DNA of 64,000 bases from JBDTSW01 sp963782605 (GCA_963782605.1 CAWAKK010000008.1:12895-76894); one strand, 5' to 3'. Positions 1 to 9,512 are shown, counted from the first letter of the stretch. The notes: a model not told the origin generated them from the sequence alone. Translations and numbers: made by a program.

Positions 1-1
1 G

Positions 2-253
2 CGCGCGATCGAGCGCGCGAAGGTCACCGCTACGTTCACCGGTGCGTTCAACGTCACCGGTCAGCCGGCGATCTCGTTGCCCCTCGAGTGGAGCGAGGAA
101 GGACTACCCATCGGCATCCAGCTCGTCGCGCGCTTCGGGCGTGAAGACATCCTGATCAGGATCGCGGCTCAGCTCGAAAAGGCGCGTCCCTGGGCAGATC
201 GCCGGCCGCCGGTGTTCGCCGCGGCCCACGCCGAAGCTCCCACGGCCCCATAG
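2..253 (+). CDS. Amidase (amidase-signature family), C-terminal fragment
   Basis: Partial: the frame is open at the left edge and ends at TAG 251-253. The visible 83 codons include GQPAISLPLEW followed by GLPIGIQLVAR, the conserved C-terminal segment of amidase-signature enzymes such as GatA and aryl or acyl amidases, which hydrolyse amides with a Ser-cisSer-Lys triad. The catalytic part lies outside the window. The tail after about residue 60 is Pro/Ala-rich and unconserved. It ends 24 nt before dapA in the same direction, so co-transcription is possible. The substrate cannot be deduced from this fragment. Confidence 0.8.
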   Translation, partial: RAIERAKVTATFTGAFNVTGQPAISLPLEWSEEGLPIGIQLVARFGREDILIRIAAQLEKARPWADRRPPVFAAAHAEAPTAP

Positions 254-277
254 CTCCGGGCCATCCGGAATACTGAA

Positions 278-1168
278 ATGCGGATGGCGACGATCTCAGG
301 TGTGATCACCGCGATGGTGACGCCCTTCGAAGACGATGGGGCGGTCGACCTCGATGGGGCTCGGTCCCTCGCGCGCCGGCTCGTGGAGCAGGGATCGCAC
401 GGGCTCGTCGTCGCGGGGACGACGGGCGAATCGCCGACGCTCTCCGACGACGAGAAGGTCTCTCTGCTCGAGGCCGTGCTGGAGGAGGTGGGCGACCGCG
501 CTGCGATCATCTGCGGCACCGGGTCCAACGACACCCGCCATGCGATCGCGATCACTGAGCGCGCAAGCAATGCCGGAGCGCATGCCGTGCTCGTCGTGAC
601 GCCCTACTACAACAAGCCCAACCACAGGGGCCTGCGGGCGCACTTCGAGGCCGTCGCCGACGCGGCATCCCATACGCCCGTCGTGCTCTACAACATCCCC
701 TCGCGCTGCGTCGTGAACCTGTCGGTCGACTTCATGGCCGAGCTTGCCCGGGACATCCCCAACGTGGTCGCGGTGAAGCAGGCCAACAGCGAGGAGCTGG
801 GGCCGATCGAGGGCCTCGACATCCTCGCGGGCAACGACGACATCTTCCTGCGAACCCTGGAGATCGGTGGGACCGGCGGGATCCTCGTCGCGTCGCACGT
901 GGTCGGCACCGAGATGCGCGCCATCTACGACGCGTTCGAGGCCGGCGACGGAGTCCGCGCGAGCGAGATCGAGGCCGAGTTGCACCCGGTCTTCGAGGCG
1001 CTCACCGTGACCGCCAACCCGATCCCGGTGAAGACAGCGCTGGAGATGCTGGGTGCCATCGACAGCACCATGCGCCTGCCGATGGTCCCCGCGAGTGATC
1101 AGGAGCGGTCGGTCGTCCGCGCGATGCTCGAGCGCAAGGGCCTGTTGGTCGCGGGCGGCACCGCCTAG
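278..1168 (+). CDS. dapA: 4-hydroxy-tetrahydrodipicolinate synthase
   Basis: 296 aa, normal length for DapA, a TIM-barrel class I aldolase that condenses pyruvate with aspartate semialdehyde at the start of the diaminopimelate/lysine branch. Visible residues: substrate-loop GTTGES (47-52), catalytic Tyr in VVLYNIP (Y138), R143 for the carboxylate, and Schiff-base Lys in VAVKQAN (K167). ATG 278 is used; ATG 284 (MATISG) is an equally plausible start. The stop overlaps the next gene's GTG (TAGTG), indicating translational coupling to RNase J. The dapL and dapF genes of the same pathway lie about 18 kb downstream. Confidence 0.95.
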   Translation: MRMATISGVITAMVTPFEDDGAVDLDGARSLARRLVEQGSHGLVVAGTTGESPTLSDDEKVSLLEAVLEEVGDRAAIICGTGSNDTRHAIAITERASNAGAHAVLVVTPYYNKPNHRGLRAHFEAVADAASHTPVVLYNIPSRCVVNLSVDFMAELARDIPNVVAVKQANSEELGPIEGLDILAGNDDIFLRTLEIGGTGGILVASHVVGTEMRAIYDAFEAGDGVRASEIEAELHPVFEALTVTANPIPVKTALEMLGAIDSTMRLPMVPASDQERSVVRAMLERKGLLVAGGTA

Positions 1169-2841
1169 TGGCCGGCGACAAGGTGCGCATCCTCCCCCTC
1201 GGCGGCCTGGGGGAGATCGGCAAGAACATGACCGCGGTCGAGCTCGACGGCCGAATCGTGATCGTCGACGCGGGGGTCATGTTCCCGACGGCCGAGATGC
1301 TCGGCATCGACCTCGTCCTGCCGGACTTCTCGAGCCTGCGCGAGCGGGCCGGCGATATCGAGGCGATCGTGCTCACTCACGGCCACGAGGACCACATCGG
1401 GGCCCTGCCCTTCGTCGTGCGCGAGCTCGGGCTGCCCAAGGCGATCTACGGCGGCCCACTCACGATCGGGCTCGTGCGCTCGAAGCTCGAGGAGCGCAAG
1501 ATCCGCGATGCGCCGCTTGAGGTCCTCGAGCCGCGCGACCCGCGCGTCAAGGCCGGGCCGTTCGAGATCGAGATGGTCCACATGTCCCACTCGATTCCCG
1601 ACGCCTGTGCGGTCGCTCTGCATACGCCGCTGGGGGCCGTGCTCGTCACCGGCGACTACCGCTTCGATCAGACGCCGATCGACGGGCGTCCCGCGGACAT
1701 CGCAAGGCTCGCCGAGCTTGGCTCGGAGGGCGTCCTGTGCCTGTGCGGCGACTCGACCAACGCCGACCGCCCGGGGGTGGTTCCATCCGAGGCGACCGTG
1801 GGCCCGGCGCTGCTCTCGGAGTTCTCGCGTTGCGAGGGACGGATCATCGTCACCTGCTTCGCCTCGAACGTCCACCGCGTCCAGCAGGTCGTTGACGCGG
1901 CCGTGGAACTCGACCGCCGGGTCGCGCTCGTCGGCCGCTCGATGCGCAAGAACTTCAACATCGCGCGCAACCTGGGCATTGCCGACGCTCCTGACGGCCT
2001 GCTCATCAACCCCAAGGAGATCTCCGACTTCCCTGACCACAAGGTGATCGCTATCTCGACTGGCAGCCAGGGCGAGCCGCTCTCGGCGCTGCGGCGCATG
2101 GCGTTCAACGATCACCGCGACGTCGAGCTTCACTCCGGGGACACCGTGATCTTCTCGGCGTCGCCGATCCCCGGCAACGAGCGCTCCGTGAACGAAACTG
2201 TGGATCGGATCTACGAGATCGGCGCGCGGGTCGTCACCGCGGCCGACGCCCCGATCCACGTCTCGGGCCACGGCTCGCGCGAGGAGTTGAAGCTGATGCT
2301 GAATCTGACGCGACCGGGCTACGTCTTTCCCTTCCACGGCGACCACAAGCGAATCAGCCTGCACGCCGAGCTGGCCGAGTCGGTCGGGATCGAGGCGGAG
2401 CGGATCTTCAAGGGCCGGAACGGGCTCGAGCTCGAGATTGACGAAGACGGCGCGCGCTGGGGCAAGGACGTGAAGGCCGGCATGATCTTCGTCGACGGAG
2501 TCGAGATCGGTGATCCCGACGACGTTGCCCTGCGAGATCGCCGCGAGCTCTCCGCCGACGGCATCTTCATCGTCGTTGCCACCGTCTCGAGCAAGGACGC
2601 CTCTCAGGTGGCCGCGCCCGAGGTCATCTTTCGCGGCGTGCCCTTCCTGGAGGACGCCGAGAGCGATGCCCTGATCGGGGAGCTGCGCGACGTCGTCGAC
2701 TATTCCCTCCGGCAGGCCTCCGGCAGGGGAGTCACCGATCCCATCCTCCTCGAAGAGGACCTCCACGACGACCTCGCCGAGTTCATCTACGAGCGCCTGC
2801 GCCGCCGCCCGATGGTGCTGCCGGTGGTCGTCGAGGTTTAG
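1168..2841 (+). CDS. rnj: Ribonuclease J
   Basis: 557 aa, standard size for RNase J, a 5'-3' exonuclease/endonuclease of mRNA decay and rRNA processing. It has a metallo-beta-lactamase fold with the Zn motif HGHEDH (71-76), the VTGDYRFD motif, a beta-CASP region with GSQGEPLSAL, and the HVSGHGSREE and PFHGDHKR motifs closing the active site. The start is GTG 1168, sharing one base with the dapA stop. The dapA-rnj neighbourhood is common in Actinobacteria. A small hairpin follows the stop. RNase Y is also present in this window, so both main decay nucleases are encoded here. Confidence 0.95.
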   Translation: MAGDKVRILPLGGLGEIGKNMTAVELDGRIVIVDAGVMFPTAEMLGIDLVLPDFSSLRERAGDIEAIVLTHGHEDHIGALPFVVRELGLPKAIYGGPLTIGLVRSKLEERKIRDAPLEVLEPRDPRVKAGPFEIEMVHMSHSIPDACAVALHTPLGAVLVTGDYRFDQTPIDGRPADIARLAELGSEGVLCLCGDSTNADRPGVVPSEATVGPALLSEFSRCEGRIIVTCFASNVHRVQQVVDAAVELDRRVALVGRSMRKNFNIARNLGIADAPDGLLINPKEISDFPDHKVIAISTGSQGEPLSALRRMAFNDHRDVELHSGDTVIFSASPIPGNERSVNETVDRIYEIGARVVTAADAPIHVSGHGSREELKLMLNLTRPGYVFPFHGDHKRISLHAELAESVGIEAERIFKGRNGLELEIDEDGARWGKDVKAGMIFVDGVEIGDPDDVALRDRRELSADGIFIVVATVSSKDASQVAAPEVIFRGVPFLEDAESDALIGELRDVVDYSLRQASGRGVTDPILLEEDLHDDLAEFIYERLRRRPMVLPVVVEV

Positions 2842-2853
2842 ACAGGTCCCTGG

Positions 2854-2871
2854 CAGCGCCTAAAGGCGCTG
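2854..2871 (+). terminator. Hairpin after rnj
   Basis: CAGCGCC (2854-2860) pairs with GGCGCTG (2865-2871) across a TAAA loop: a perfect 7-bp stem 12 nt after the RNase J stop. There is no clear U-tract, so termination is inferred from position and structure only. Confidence 0.5.
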
Positions 2872-2890
2872 ATACATTGACTCCTCAGGG

Positions 2891-4444
2891 ATGGGAACCA
2901 TTTCGGGGAGGAACAACTTGATCGCAGGCATGCGCGGACCCGTTGTTGGGTTGCTCAGCTTCGGCACGGCGCTCCTGTTGGCGCCCACCGCGGACGCAGC
3001 CGCAACTGCGGTTGAGCGGGCTCTGCGGACAGCGGACGCTCCGCCCGCGCAGCTCGAAGCCACATCCGTCCGGGCGCTCCCCAGCGGCTCGATCGTGACC
3101 CGCTTCGGCCAAGAGGTGGGCGGAGTGCCCGTCCAGGGCGCGGGCGCTGTGGTGCTCGATAGCGGAGGAGGCCCTCCGCAGCTCCTCTTCGACAAGACCG
3201 ACGCGTCCGTCGCGTTTCCCGGCGAGGCGGAGCTCTCGAGAGCGCAGGCCATCGCCGCTGCGAAGCGCGCCGCCGGGATCCGCGAGGCCGGCGGGCCGGC
3301 CGCGGCGGAGCTCGTCATCGCCGGCGAAGGCGCGGGCACGCTCGCCTGGGAGGTCCTGCAGCCCTCGGCCCGGCCCCTTGGGGATTTCCTGGTGACCGTG
3401 GATGCAGCGAGCGGGAATGTCATCTCCAAGGACAACCTGATTCGCCATGCGACCGGCCAGGCGGAGCTCTTCAACCCGAACCCCGTCGTCGCCAACGACG
3501 GCTACGACGGGCTCCAGGACCGCAAAGACCAAGACTCATCGAAACTGACCTCCCTGCGCGAGCCGATGGCGCTTGAGCACCTGGTCGACGAGCAGACATG
3601 CCTCAAGGGTGATTACGCAATTGTCCGCGAGTCGGAGGCCGAGAACAAGGTCTGCAAGGACTCGCTGGACTGGTCGAACATCAAGCGGGAGTCCGACAAG
3701 TTCGAGGCACTGATGGCCTACGCACACATCGATCGCACGCAGGTGATGATCCAGGCGCTCGACCTGCTTTCGATCAACGCCGAACCGCAAAACGTGGTCG
3801 CGAACGGGCTGACCGACGACAACTCGTTCTACCAACCGAGCCAGGACGAGATCGGGCTCGGCACGGGTGGGGTCGACGACGGCGAGGACGGCGACGTGAT
3901 CGTCCACGAGTACGGCCACGCGGTTCAGGACGCCCAGAACCCGGCCGCGTATCGCGGTGCTGGCCGACAGGCGGGAGCACAAGGCGAGGGCTTCGGCGAC
4001 TACCTCGCGGTCGCCTATTCGACTGAGATGACCGGCTTCGATCCCGAGTGGACCCCGTGCGTCATGGAGTGGGATGCGACGTCCTATGACGCCGACACCC
4101 CCTCGAGCCCCGGCATCTGTCTGCGTCGCGCGGACAATCCGAACACCTGGGATCAGCAGATCGACGATTGCGGCGGCCAAGAGATCCACTGCATCGGGGA
4201 GGTTTGGGCCAGCGCCCTTCTCGACCTGCGCTCGACGCTCGGCGACGACGCCGAGACGGACAGCGTCATGGACACCGTCGTGCTCGCATCGCACGAAGTC
4301 ACCCCGCCCGACCCGACGTTCCAGGAGGCGAGCGTGGCGCTGATCGCCGCGGACGAGTCCGAGTACACGCTCGACGACCACTGCGTGGAGATCCGTGACG
4401 AGCTGGCGGCGCGAGGGTTCCTCACCACTGATCCCTGCGTCTAG
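2891..4444 (+). CDS. Secreted zinc metalloprotease (fungalysin M36/thermolysin-like)
   Basis: 517 aa. An N-terminal signal peptide is visible (hydrophobic GPVVGLLSFGTALLL ending in DAAA near residue 37). A propeptide-like region with an FTP/PepSY flavour follows (about 40-185; VQGAGAVVLD, GDFLVTVDAASGNVISKDN). The catalytic domain has HEYGH (339-343) and a downstream GEGFGD, whose E366 is the probable third zinc ligand. This layout matches secreted gluzincins of the M36/M4 type that degrade extracellular protein. Start at ATG 2891; ATG 2930 (MRGPVV) would give a shorter, equally good signal peptide. It stands alone, closed by a strong hairpin. The exact peptidase family is uncertain. Confidence 0.8.
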   Translation: MGTISGRNNLIAGMRGPVVGLLSFGTALLLAPTADAAATAVERALRTADAPPAQLEATSVRALPSGSIVTRFGQEVGGVPVQGAGAVVLDSGGGPPQLLFDKTDASVAFPGEAELSRAQAIAAAKRAAGIREAGGPAAAELVIAGEGAGTLAWEVLQPSARPLGDFLVTVDAASGNVISKDNLIRHATGQAELFNPNPVVANDGYDGLQDRKDQDSSKLTSLREPMALEHLVDEQTCLKGDYAIVRESEAENKVCKDSLDWSNIKRESDKFEALMAYAHIDRTQVMIQALDLLSINAEPQNVVANGLTDDNSFYQPSQDEIGLGTGGVDDGEDGDVIVHEYGHAVQDAQNPAAYRGAGRQAGAQGEGFGDYLAVAYSTEMTGFDPEWTPCVMEWDATSYDADTPSSPGICLRRADNPNTWDQQIDDCGGQEIHCIGEVWASALLDLRSTLGDDAETDSVMDTVVLASHEVTPPDPTFQEASVALIAADESEYTLDDHCVEIRDELAARGFLTTDPCV

Positions 4445-4461
4445 GGCTACTCGAAAGACTC

Positions 4462-4499
4462 GGGCCCGCCGGATCAAGGGAGTTGGATCCGGCGGGCCC
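4462..4499 (+). terminator. Strong terminator hairpin after the metalloprotease
   Basis: A perfect 14-bp inverted repeat: 4462-4475 (GGGCCCGCCGGATC) pairs with 4486-4499, with a 10-nt loop. It begins 18 nt after the protease stop codon. The following TCTC is a poor U-tract, as is usual in high-GC Actinobacteria. Confidence 0.8.
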
Positions 4500-4520
4500 T
4501 CTCATGGCCTTTGGCCACTG

Positions 4521-4555
4521 CGCCCGCCTGGTCCCGTGGAGGAGAAAGGCGGGCG
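4521..4555 (-). terminator. Hairpin between convergent protease and histidine kinase genes
   Basis: CGCCCGCCT (4521-4529) pairs with AGGCGGGCG (4547-4555), loop 17 nt. It lies 66 nt beyond the kinase stop on the minus strand and could end the two-component operon. Nothing else is recognisable in the rest of the 4445-4620 gap. Confidence 0.45.
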
Positions 4556-4620
4556 TTGTCTCGTCCCAGGCACCAACCTAAGCCTCCGATCTAAATGACG
4601 GCTAAGAAGCCCTCGGACGG

Positions 4621-6072
4621 CTAGCGGGGCTGGAGCTCGGCAGCCTCGGCGTGAGTCACGGGCAGGCGAACCAGAAAGCGCGCGCCCCCGCTCTTGGATG
4701 AGCTCGCCTCGACGCTGCCGCCGTGCGAGGTGCTGACGGCCTTCACGATCGCCAGGCCGAGGCCGGTGCCCGAATCGGCGATCTGATCGCCCGGCCCGCC
4801 GACGCGGGCGAAGCGCGAGAACACGCCGTCGCGCTCTGTGGTCGGGATGCCTGGGCCATCGTCGGAGACCTCAAGTAAGGCCACGTCGCCGTCTCTGCGA
4901 ACGTCCACTCGAATCGTCGAACCCGGGGGGGTATGGCGCAGGCCGTTGTCGAGCAGGTTCACGATCACACGGTGGAGCTCGTCGGGCGCGCAGTCAACGC
5001 CCACGTGCTCGAGGGTCCCGACCACCAGGCCATGATTGCCGGCGACGGGCCGGACCTCGGTGAGCGCGTCCTCGGCGATCTCGGCCAGATCGCACTCCCG
5101 GCGCGTGCCCGTTCTCCCGGCGTCGGCGCGGGCGAGCAGCAGCAGGTCGGCGATCAGCCGGCGCATCCGCTGCGAGGAGGCCAGGGCGGAGGAGACCATC
5201 TCGCCCTGATCACCGGCGCGCTCATGCTCGGAGAGCTCCTCGTGCAGCAGCTCGAGGTTCGCGAGGATGCTGGTCAGCGGGGTGCGGAGCTCGTGGGAGG
5301 CGTCGGCGATGAACTCGCGCTGGGCCTGGATCATCGCCTGCGTCTCGGAGCGGGCGGCGTCGAGCTCGCGGAGCATCGCGTCGAGGGTGCGCGCGAGCTC
5401 GGCCACCTCGTCGTCACGCTCGGGCTCCGGAATCCGTCGGGAGGGGTCACGGGTGGAGGCGATCTCGCGGGCGGCGGCGGTGAGCGAGGCGATCGGTCGC
5501 ATCGCGCGGTTCGCTACGGCGAAACCGGCGAGCGCGGCCATCCCCGTGCCGGCGATGACCCCCGCGATCAGCAGGAACCAGAGGCGATCGATGGTGGCGT
5601 CCAGCTCGTCGCGGCTGCGCGCGTACTGTATGTAGGCTGGCGGGACCCCCGTGTCGTTCACGATGTGGAGCGTCGCGACGTCGAAGTTCGCCATCCGCTG
5701 GATTCCGAGAACGGGCGGTCCCATATCCGGGGAGTTGGCCGTGGACTCCAACGGCTCCCCGTTCTCAAAAACGACCCCCGCGGAGGCGTCACCCGCCATC
5801 GCGAACTCCTCGAGATCCGGGCTATCCTCGGAAAGTGCTGGCGCCCCGAAGGGGCCGCGCGGCTCCAGCTCGAGTTCCAGCGCGAGCTGGCTCGCGGCGC
5901 CGAGAAGCTCGTTCTCGAAGTCATTGCGGATCCTGTCGCCGGCAAGCCGGCCAACGACCACGGCGAAGACGATCAGGATGATCAGCGTGAGTGCGGCGGA
6001 GACGCCGGCGAGTCGCCAGCGAATCGGCCAGTAGGCGGGGTTCAGCCGCGTGTGACGATCAGGCGGCTTCAT
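4621..6072 (-). CDS. Sensor histidine kinase (HAMP-HisKA-HATPase)
   Basis: 483 aa membrane kinase. TM1 is about 20-43, an extracytoplasmic sensor loop runs about 44-163, and TM2 about 164-188, followed by a HAMP linker. The HisKA box is ASHELRTPLTS (phospho-accepting H260). HATPase_c shows N-box NLLDNGLRHTP, G1 DDGPGIP and G2 GTGLGLAI. It autophosphorylates and passes phosphate to the upstream OmpR-type regulator. Its ATG overlaps the regulator's 3' end by 14 nt, so the pair is one operon. The layout resembles actinobacterial envelope-stress kinases (MprB/TcrY type). The sensed signal is not deducible. Confidence 0.92.
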   Translation of the reverse strand: MKPPDRHTRLNPAYWPIRWRLAGVSAALTLIILIVFAVVVGRLAGDRIRNDFENELLGAASQLALELELEPRGPFGAPALSEDSPDLEEFAMAGDASAGVVFENGEPLESTANSPDMGPPVLGIQRMANFDVATLHIVNDTGVPPAYIQYARSRDELDATIDRLWFLLIAGVIAGTGMAALAGFAVANRAMRPIASLTAAAREIASTRDPSRRIPEPERDDEVAELARTLDAMLRELDAARSETQAMIQAQREFIADASHELRTPLTSILANLELLHEELSEHERAGDQGEMVSSALASSQRMRRLIADLLLLARADAGRTGTRRECDLAEIAEDALTEVRPVAGNHGLVVGTLEHVGVDCAPDELHRVIVNLLDNGLRHTPPGSTIRVDVRRDGDVALLEVSDDGPGIPTTERDGVFSRFARVGGPGDQIADSGTGLGLAIVKAVSTSHGGSVEASSSKSGGARFLVRLPVTHAEAAELQPR

Positions 6073-6772
6073 CCGCGGCGCGGGGCGCGCGAAGCACGTA
6101 CCCGGCGCCGCGCTTTGTGTGGAGCAGACGAGGCTCGCCGCCCTCCTCGAGTTTGCGACGCAGATTCGAGATGAAGACGTCGATCGTGTTCGTCATCGCC
6201 GTGGGGTCATAACCCCAGACCTCCTCGAGCAGGCGCTCGCGGGAGACCACCAGGCGCTCGTTTCGCATCAGATGCTCGAGCAGCTCGAACTCGCGGTTGG
6301 TCAGCTCGATCGGCCGGTCGCCCCGCATCACCTCGCGCGTGTCGGGGTTGAGCCGAAGGTCATCGACCATGAACGATGCGCTGCCGCGGGGGGGACGTCG
6401 GCGCAGGAGAGCGCGAAGCCTGGCGAGGAGCTCCTTGCGCTCGAACGGCTTCATCAAATAGTCATCGGCCCCGGAGTCGAGGCCCTCGACGCGGTCGTCG
6501 GTCTCCGTGCGGGCGGTCAGGATCAAGATGGGAACGTCGGACTCGGCACGGATGCGCCGGCAAACCTCGACGCCGTCGAGCTTGGGAAGTCCCAGGTCCA
6601 GCACCACGAGGTCGGGCGCGAACTCCTCGGCGAGGCGCAGCGCCTCGACGCCGTCGACAGCGGATCGGACCTCATGGCCCTCTTGGCGAAGGGTGCGGCG
6701 CAGGACGTCGGCGATCGAGATGTCGTCCTCGACCACGAGGACACGTCCGGTGCTGTCGTCGCTGCGGAGCAT
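6059..6772 (-). CDS. OmpR/PhoB-family response regulator
   Basis: 237 aa. The receiver domain (about 9-122) has acidic pocket E15/D16, phosphoacceptor D59 in VVLDLGLP, a conserved Thr/Ala region in ILTAR, and K108 in LMKPF. The C-terminal winged helix (about 135-230) has LTNREFELLEHL and RGAGYVLR, typical of OmpR-type DNA binding. It is the first gene of a minus-strand operon with the overlapping histidine kinase and is divergent from ftsK. A perfect inverted repeat at 6795-6811, just upstream of its ATG, could be an autoregulatory site. Confidence 0.94.
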   Translation of the reverse strand: MLRSDDSTGRVLVVEDDISIADVLRRTLRQEGHEVRSAVDGVEALRLAEEFAPDLVVLDLGLPKLDGVEVCRRIRAESDVPILILTARTETDDRVEGLDSGADDYLMKPFERKELLARLRALLRRRPPRGSASFMVDDLRLNPDTREVMRGDRPIELTNREFELLEHLMRNERLVVSRERLLEEVWGYDPTAMTNTIDVFISNLRRKLEEGGEPRLLHTKRGAGYVLRAPRAADEAA

Positions 6773-6794
6773 GAATCCAAGGGTAACCCCGAAA

Positions 6795-6811
6795 TTCCCG
6801 GCTCCCGGGAA
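6795..6811. promoter_or_regulatory. Inverted repeat in the response regulator/ftsK divergent region
   Basis: TTCCCGG-CTC-CCGGGAA is a perfect 7-bp palindromic repeat, 23 nt upstream of the response regulator ATG within the 163-bp divergent spacer (6773-6935). It may be an operator or a short 5' hairpin in the regulator mRNA. OmpR-type regulators usually bind direct repeats, so assignment to this regulator is weak. Confidence 0.3.
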
Positions 6812-6935
6812 AGGTTTACCGCGAATTTATCCCGCATCCGCAGCCCTATCCAGGCGCAGGGGTGCGGCCGTCCGTGTCGAAGTCCCACGCACGAGGCACG
6901 CCTGCGTGCCGCATCGAGAGCTGCTCCATGCGCCC

Positions 6936-9455
6936 ATGAGAACCAAGTCCCGCCGCACCCGCAAACCCGCCAAGCGCCCCCCGGCGCGCGGGCGGAGCGC
7001 TCGCGGGCGACGCGATCGCCAAGCGCCCGCGCGTGACGTGCGCGCCGGTGCCCGCGAAGCAGTGGGGCGCCTCGAACAGCGCCACCTTGACGTGATCGGG
7101 ATCTTCCTGGCGGCCATCGGCCTCTACCTCGGCTTCGTCCTCTACGGCGAGTGGGATGGGGGCCGGGTGGGTGCCTGGGCCGAGACCGGCCTCACCTACG
7201 CCTTCGGCCGGGTGGCGTACGTCGTGCCGGTCGCACTCGCCTGTTGGGGGCTCTCGCTCATGATGCGCCCCTTCGTGGAGGCTCCAGCGGCTCTTAACGC
7301 CGGCGCGATCCTGATCCTGTGTTCACTGCTCCTCGCGTTCGCCGCGGAGACGGCGGGTCTCGGCCCCGACCGCCCCCTGCGCCACGAGTACTTCGAGCCG
7401 CGCTTCTACACCGAGCACGGTGGCGCGGCCGGCGAGGGGCTCTACTGGGCCATCACCTCGCTCTTCCAGCGCCTTGGCGCCCAGATCGTCGCCGTCGGCA
7501 TGTTCGTGAGCGGCCTCCTGCTCCTGACCGGCGCGACGGTTGCCGGGCTCGTTGCCGCGACGGGGCGCTGGGCGCGTGCTGCCGGTAGCACGACCATGGA
7601 GAGGGCGGGCACGATGCGCGGGGCCAGGCAGGAGAAGCTCGTAAAGGCCGAGGGGCCGACCTGGGAGGCCCCTGGCGAGCGGATCGAGATCTCGCGCACG
7701 GATCCCACCGAGCCGATCTCGAGCCAGGCAAGTGGAGCCGACGAAGAGGCAACGGTGGCAGATGAGCCGGAGCCCTGGCCGGACCCTGAGCAGGAGGCCG
7801 CCGAGGACTCCGAGACCGGTGGTCTGCTCTCCTACGAGGACCCGGGAGATGCCGAGCCTGAGCTGGTCACTGATCTACCCGACCGCGGCCAGACGCCGAT
7901 GGGGAACCGTCGCGAGCACGAGGGCATCACGACCTCGGACGAGACCGAGTACGCCCTGCCCCAGCCGAAGGTGCTCGAACGCGGCAAGGGAGACCCCGGG
8001 CCGGACACGCGCGACCGCGAGGCCGTCTCGCAGGCGCTGCTCGAGTCGCTAAGGCACTTCGGCGTGGAGGCGCGGCTGCTCGGGGTGGTCTCAGGCCCCC
8101 ACGTGAGCCGTTACGAGCTCCAGCTCGCCCCGGGCACCAAGGTGGCGAAGATCGCTCAGCTCAAGGACGACCTCGCATACGCGCTCGCGTCCACCGACAT
8201 CCGCATCCTGGCGCCCATCCCGGGCAAGAAGGCCGTTGGTGTGGAGGTGCCGAACCAAAAGCGGCGGCTCGTCCGCCTCGGCGACATCTACGACGGTCGC
8301 CCCAAGGGCGCTTCGCCCCTCGCCGTGTGGCTGGGCAAGGACGTCTCCGGCCACTCGTCCTGGACCGATCTCGCCCTCATGCCTCATGCCCTTGTCGCAG
8401 GGACCACCGGCTCGGGCAAGTCAGGCTGCATCAACGCGATGCTGTGCTCGATCCTGCTGCACGCCTCGCCGAATGAGGTGCGGATGGTCCTGGTGGACCC
8501 CAAGCGGGTCGAGCTCAACCACTACGAGAAGCTCCCGCATCTCATGACCCCGGTGGTCACGAACCCCCGGCTTGCCGCGAATGTGCTCGCCAACCTCATC
8601 AACGAGATGGAAAGCCGGTACTCCGTCATGGGCGAGGCGCGGGCGCGCAACCTCCCCGAGCTGAACAAGGTGCGCCGGCGACAGGGTGAGGCGCCGCTCC
8701 CGCACATCCTCTGCGTGATCGACGAGCTCGCCGACTTGATGATGGTTGCGCCGGCCGAGGTCGAGGACTCGATCATCCGGCTCGCGCAGAAGTCGCGGGC
8801 TGTGGGCATCCACCTCGTGCTGGCAACGCAGCGCCCCTCGACCGACGTGATCACCGGGACGATCAAGGTCAACATCCCCGCGCGAATCGCCTTCGCCGTC
8901 GCATCGCAGGTCGACTCGCGGGTGATCCTCGACCAGGGCGGGGCCGAGAGCCTGCTGGGCCAAGGCGACATGCTGTTTCGCCCGATCGGCACGTCCAAGC
9001 TGGGCCGCATCCAGGGCGCCTTCGTGACCGAGGAGGAGATCGCCAGGATCGCCAAGCACTGGTCCGCACAGGGAACGCCCGAGTTCGACACGGAGCTTCT
9101 GGCGCCCCCGGAGCCGGAGGAGACTCCCGGCGACGACGGAGAGTTCTCTCCCGACGAGGACGATCTGCTCGCCGACGCAGCCCGCGTGGTCGTGGAGTCG
9201 GAGACCGCCTCGGTCTCGATGATCCAGCGACGCCTGCGGGTGGGTTACACGCGCGCGGGACGCCTGATCGACATGCTGGAGCGACGCGGGATCATCTCCG
9301 GGTACGAGGGCTCCAAGCCTCGCCAGGTGCTGGTTTCGGTCTCAGAGCTGCCCGGGCTCTTGAACCGGCTCGACGCGAGCCCGGGCGGTGCGCCGGACGC
9401 CGGGGGCGACGGCAAAGCCGATACCCAAAGCGACCTCGAGCCCGTCGGCAACTAG
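6936..9455 (+). CDS. ftsK: DNA translocase FtsK/SpoIIIE
   Basis: 839 aa from ATG 6936. The frame is open further left, but that extension runs antisense through the response regulator and is not coding-like. A basic N-terminus is followed by about four TM helices (about 55-215), an acidic Pro/Glu-rich linker (about 230-350), then the RecA-like motor with Walker A GTTGSGKSG (about 489-497), Walker B VIDELADLMM (about 592) and ATQRPSTDVI. A C-terminal gamma winged helix (about 740-805; SVSMIQRRLRVGYTRA) would read KOPS-type polar sequences. It pumps chromosome termini through the division septum. It starts the ftsK-rodZ-cinA-thpR-recA-recX run. Confidence 0.95.
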   Translation: MRTKSRRTRKPAKRPPARGRSARGRRDRQAPARDVRAGAREAVGRLEQRHLDVIGIFLAAIGLYLGFVLYGEWDGGRVGAWAETGLTYAFGRVAYVVPVALACWGLSLMMRPFVEAPAALNAGAILILCSLLLAFAAETAGLGPDRPLRHEYFEPRFYTEHGGAAGEGLYWAITSLFQRLGAQIVAVGMFVSGLLLLTGATVAGLVAATGRWARAAGSTTMERAGTMRGARQEKLVKAEGPTWEAPGERIEISRTDPTEPISSQASGADEEATVADEPEPWPDPEQEAAEDSETGGLLSYEDPGDAEPELVTDLPDRGQTPMGNRREHEGITTSDETEYALPQPKVLERGKGDPGPDTRDREAVSQALLESLRHFGVEARLLGVVSGPHVSRYELQLAPGTKVAKIAQLKDDLAYALASTDIRILAPIPGKKAVGVEVPNQKRRLVRLGDIYDGRPKGASPLAVWLGKDVSGHSSWTDLALMPHALVAGTTGSGKSGCINAMLCSILLHASPNEVRMVLVDPKRVELNHYEKLPHLMTPVVTNPRLAANVLANLINEMESRYSVMGEARARNLPELNKVRRRQGEAPLPHILCVIDELADLMMVAPAEVEDSIIRLAQKSRAVGIHLVLATQRPSTDVITGTIKVNIPARIAFAVASQVDSRVILDQGGAESLLGQGDMLFRPIGTSKLGRIQGAFVTEEEIARIAKHWSAQGTPEFDTELLAPPEPEETPGDDGEFSPDEDDLLADAARVVVESETASVSMIQRRLRVGYTRAGRLIDMLERRGIISGYEGSKPRQVLVSVSELPGLLNRLDASPGGAPDAGGDGKADTQSDLEPVGN

Positions 9456-9512
9456 ACGCCTCTCGGTACGTGAGCGCATCGCCGGGGGCGGGCGGGCCAA
9501 AATAGGGCGCGC

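Noticed and set aside
1165..2766. Long minus-strand open frame opposite RNase J
   Set aside because: A frame shadow caused by high GC3; no recognisable domain and fully antisense to a conserved gene. The same applies to the other long antisense frames, for example opposite cinA, miaB, hflX, amt and the acyl-CoA ligase.
6507..6935. N-terminal extension of the FtsK frame
   Set aside because: It runs antisense through the response regulator, lacks FtsK similarity, and ATG 6936 gives a normal basic N-terminus before the first TM helix.
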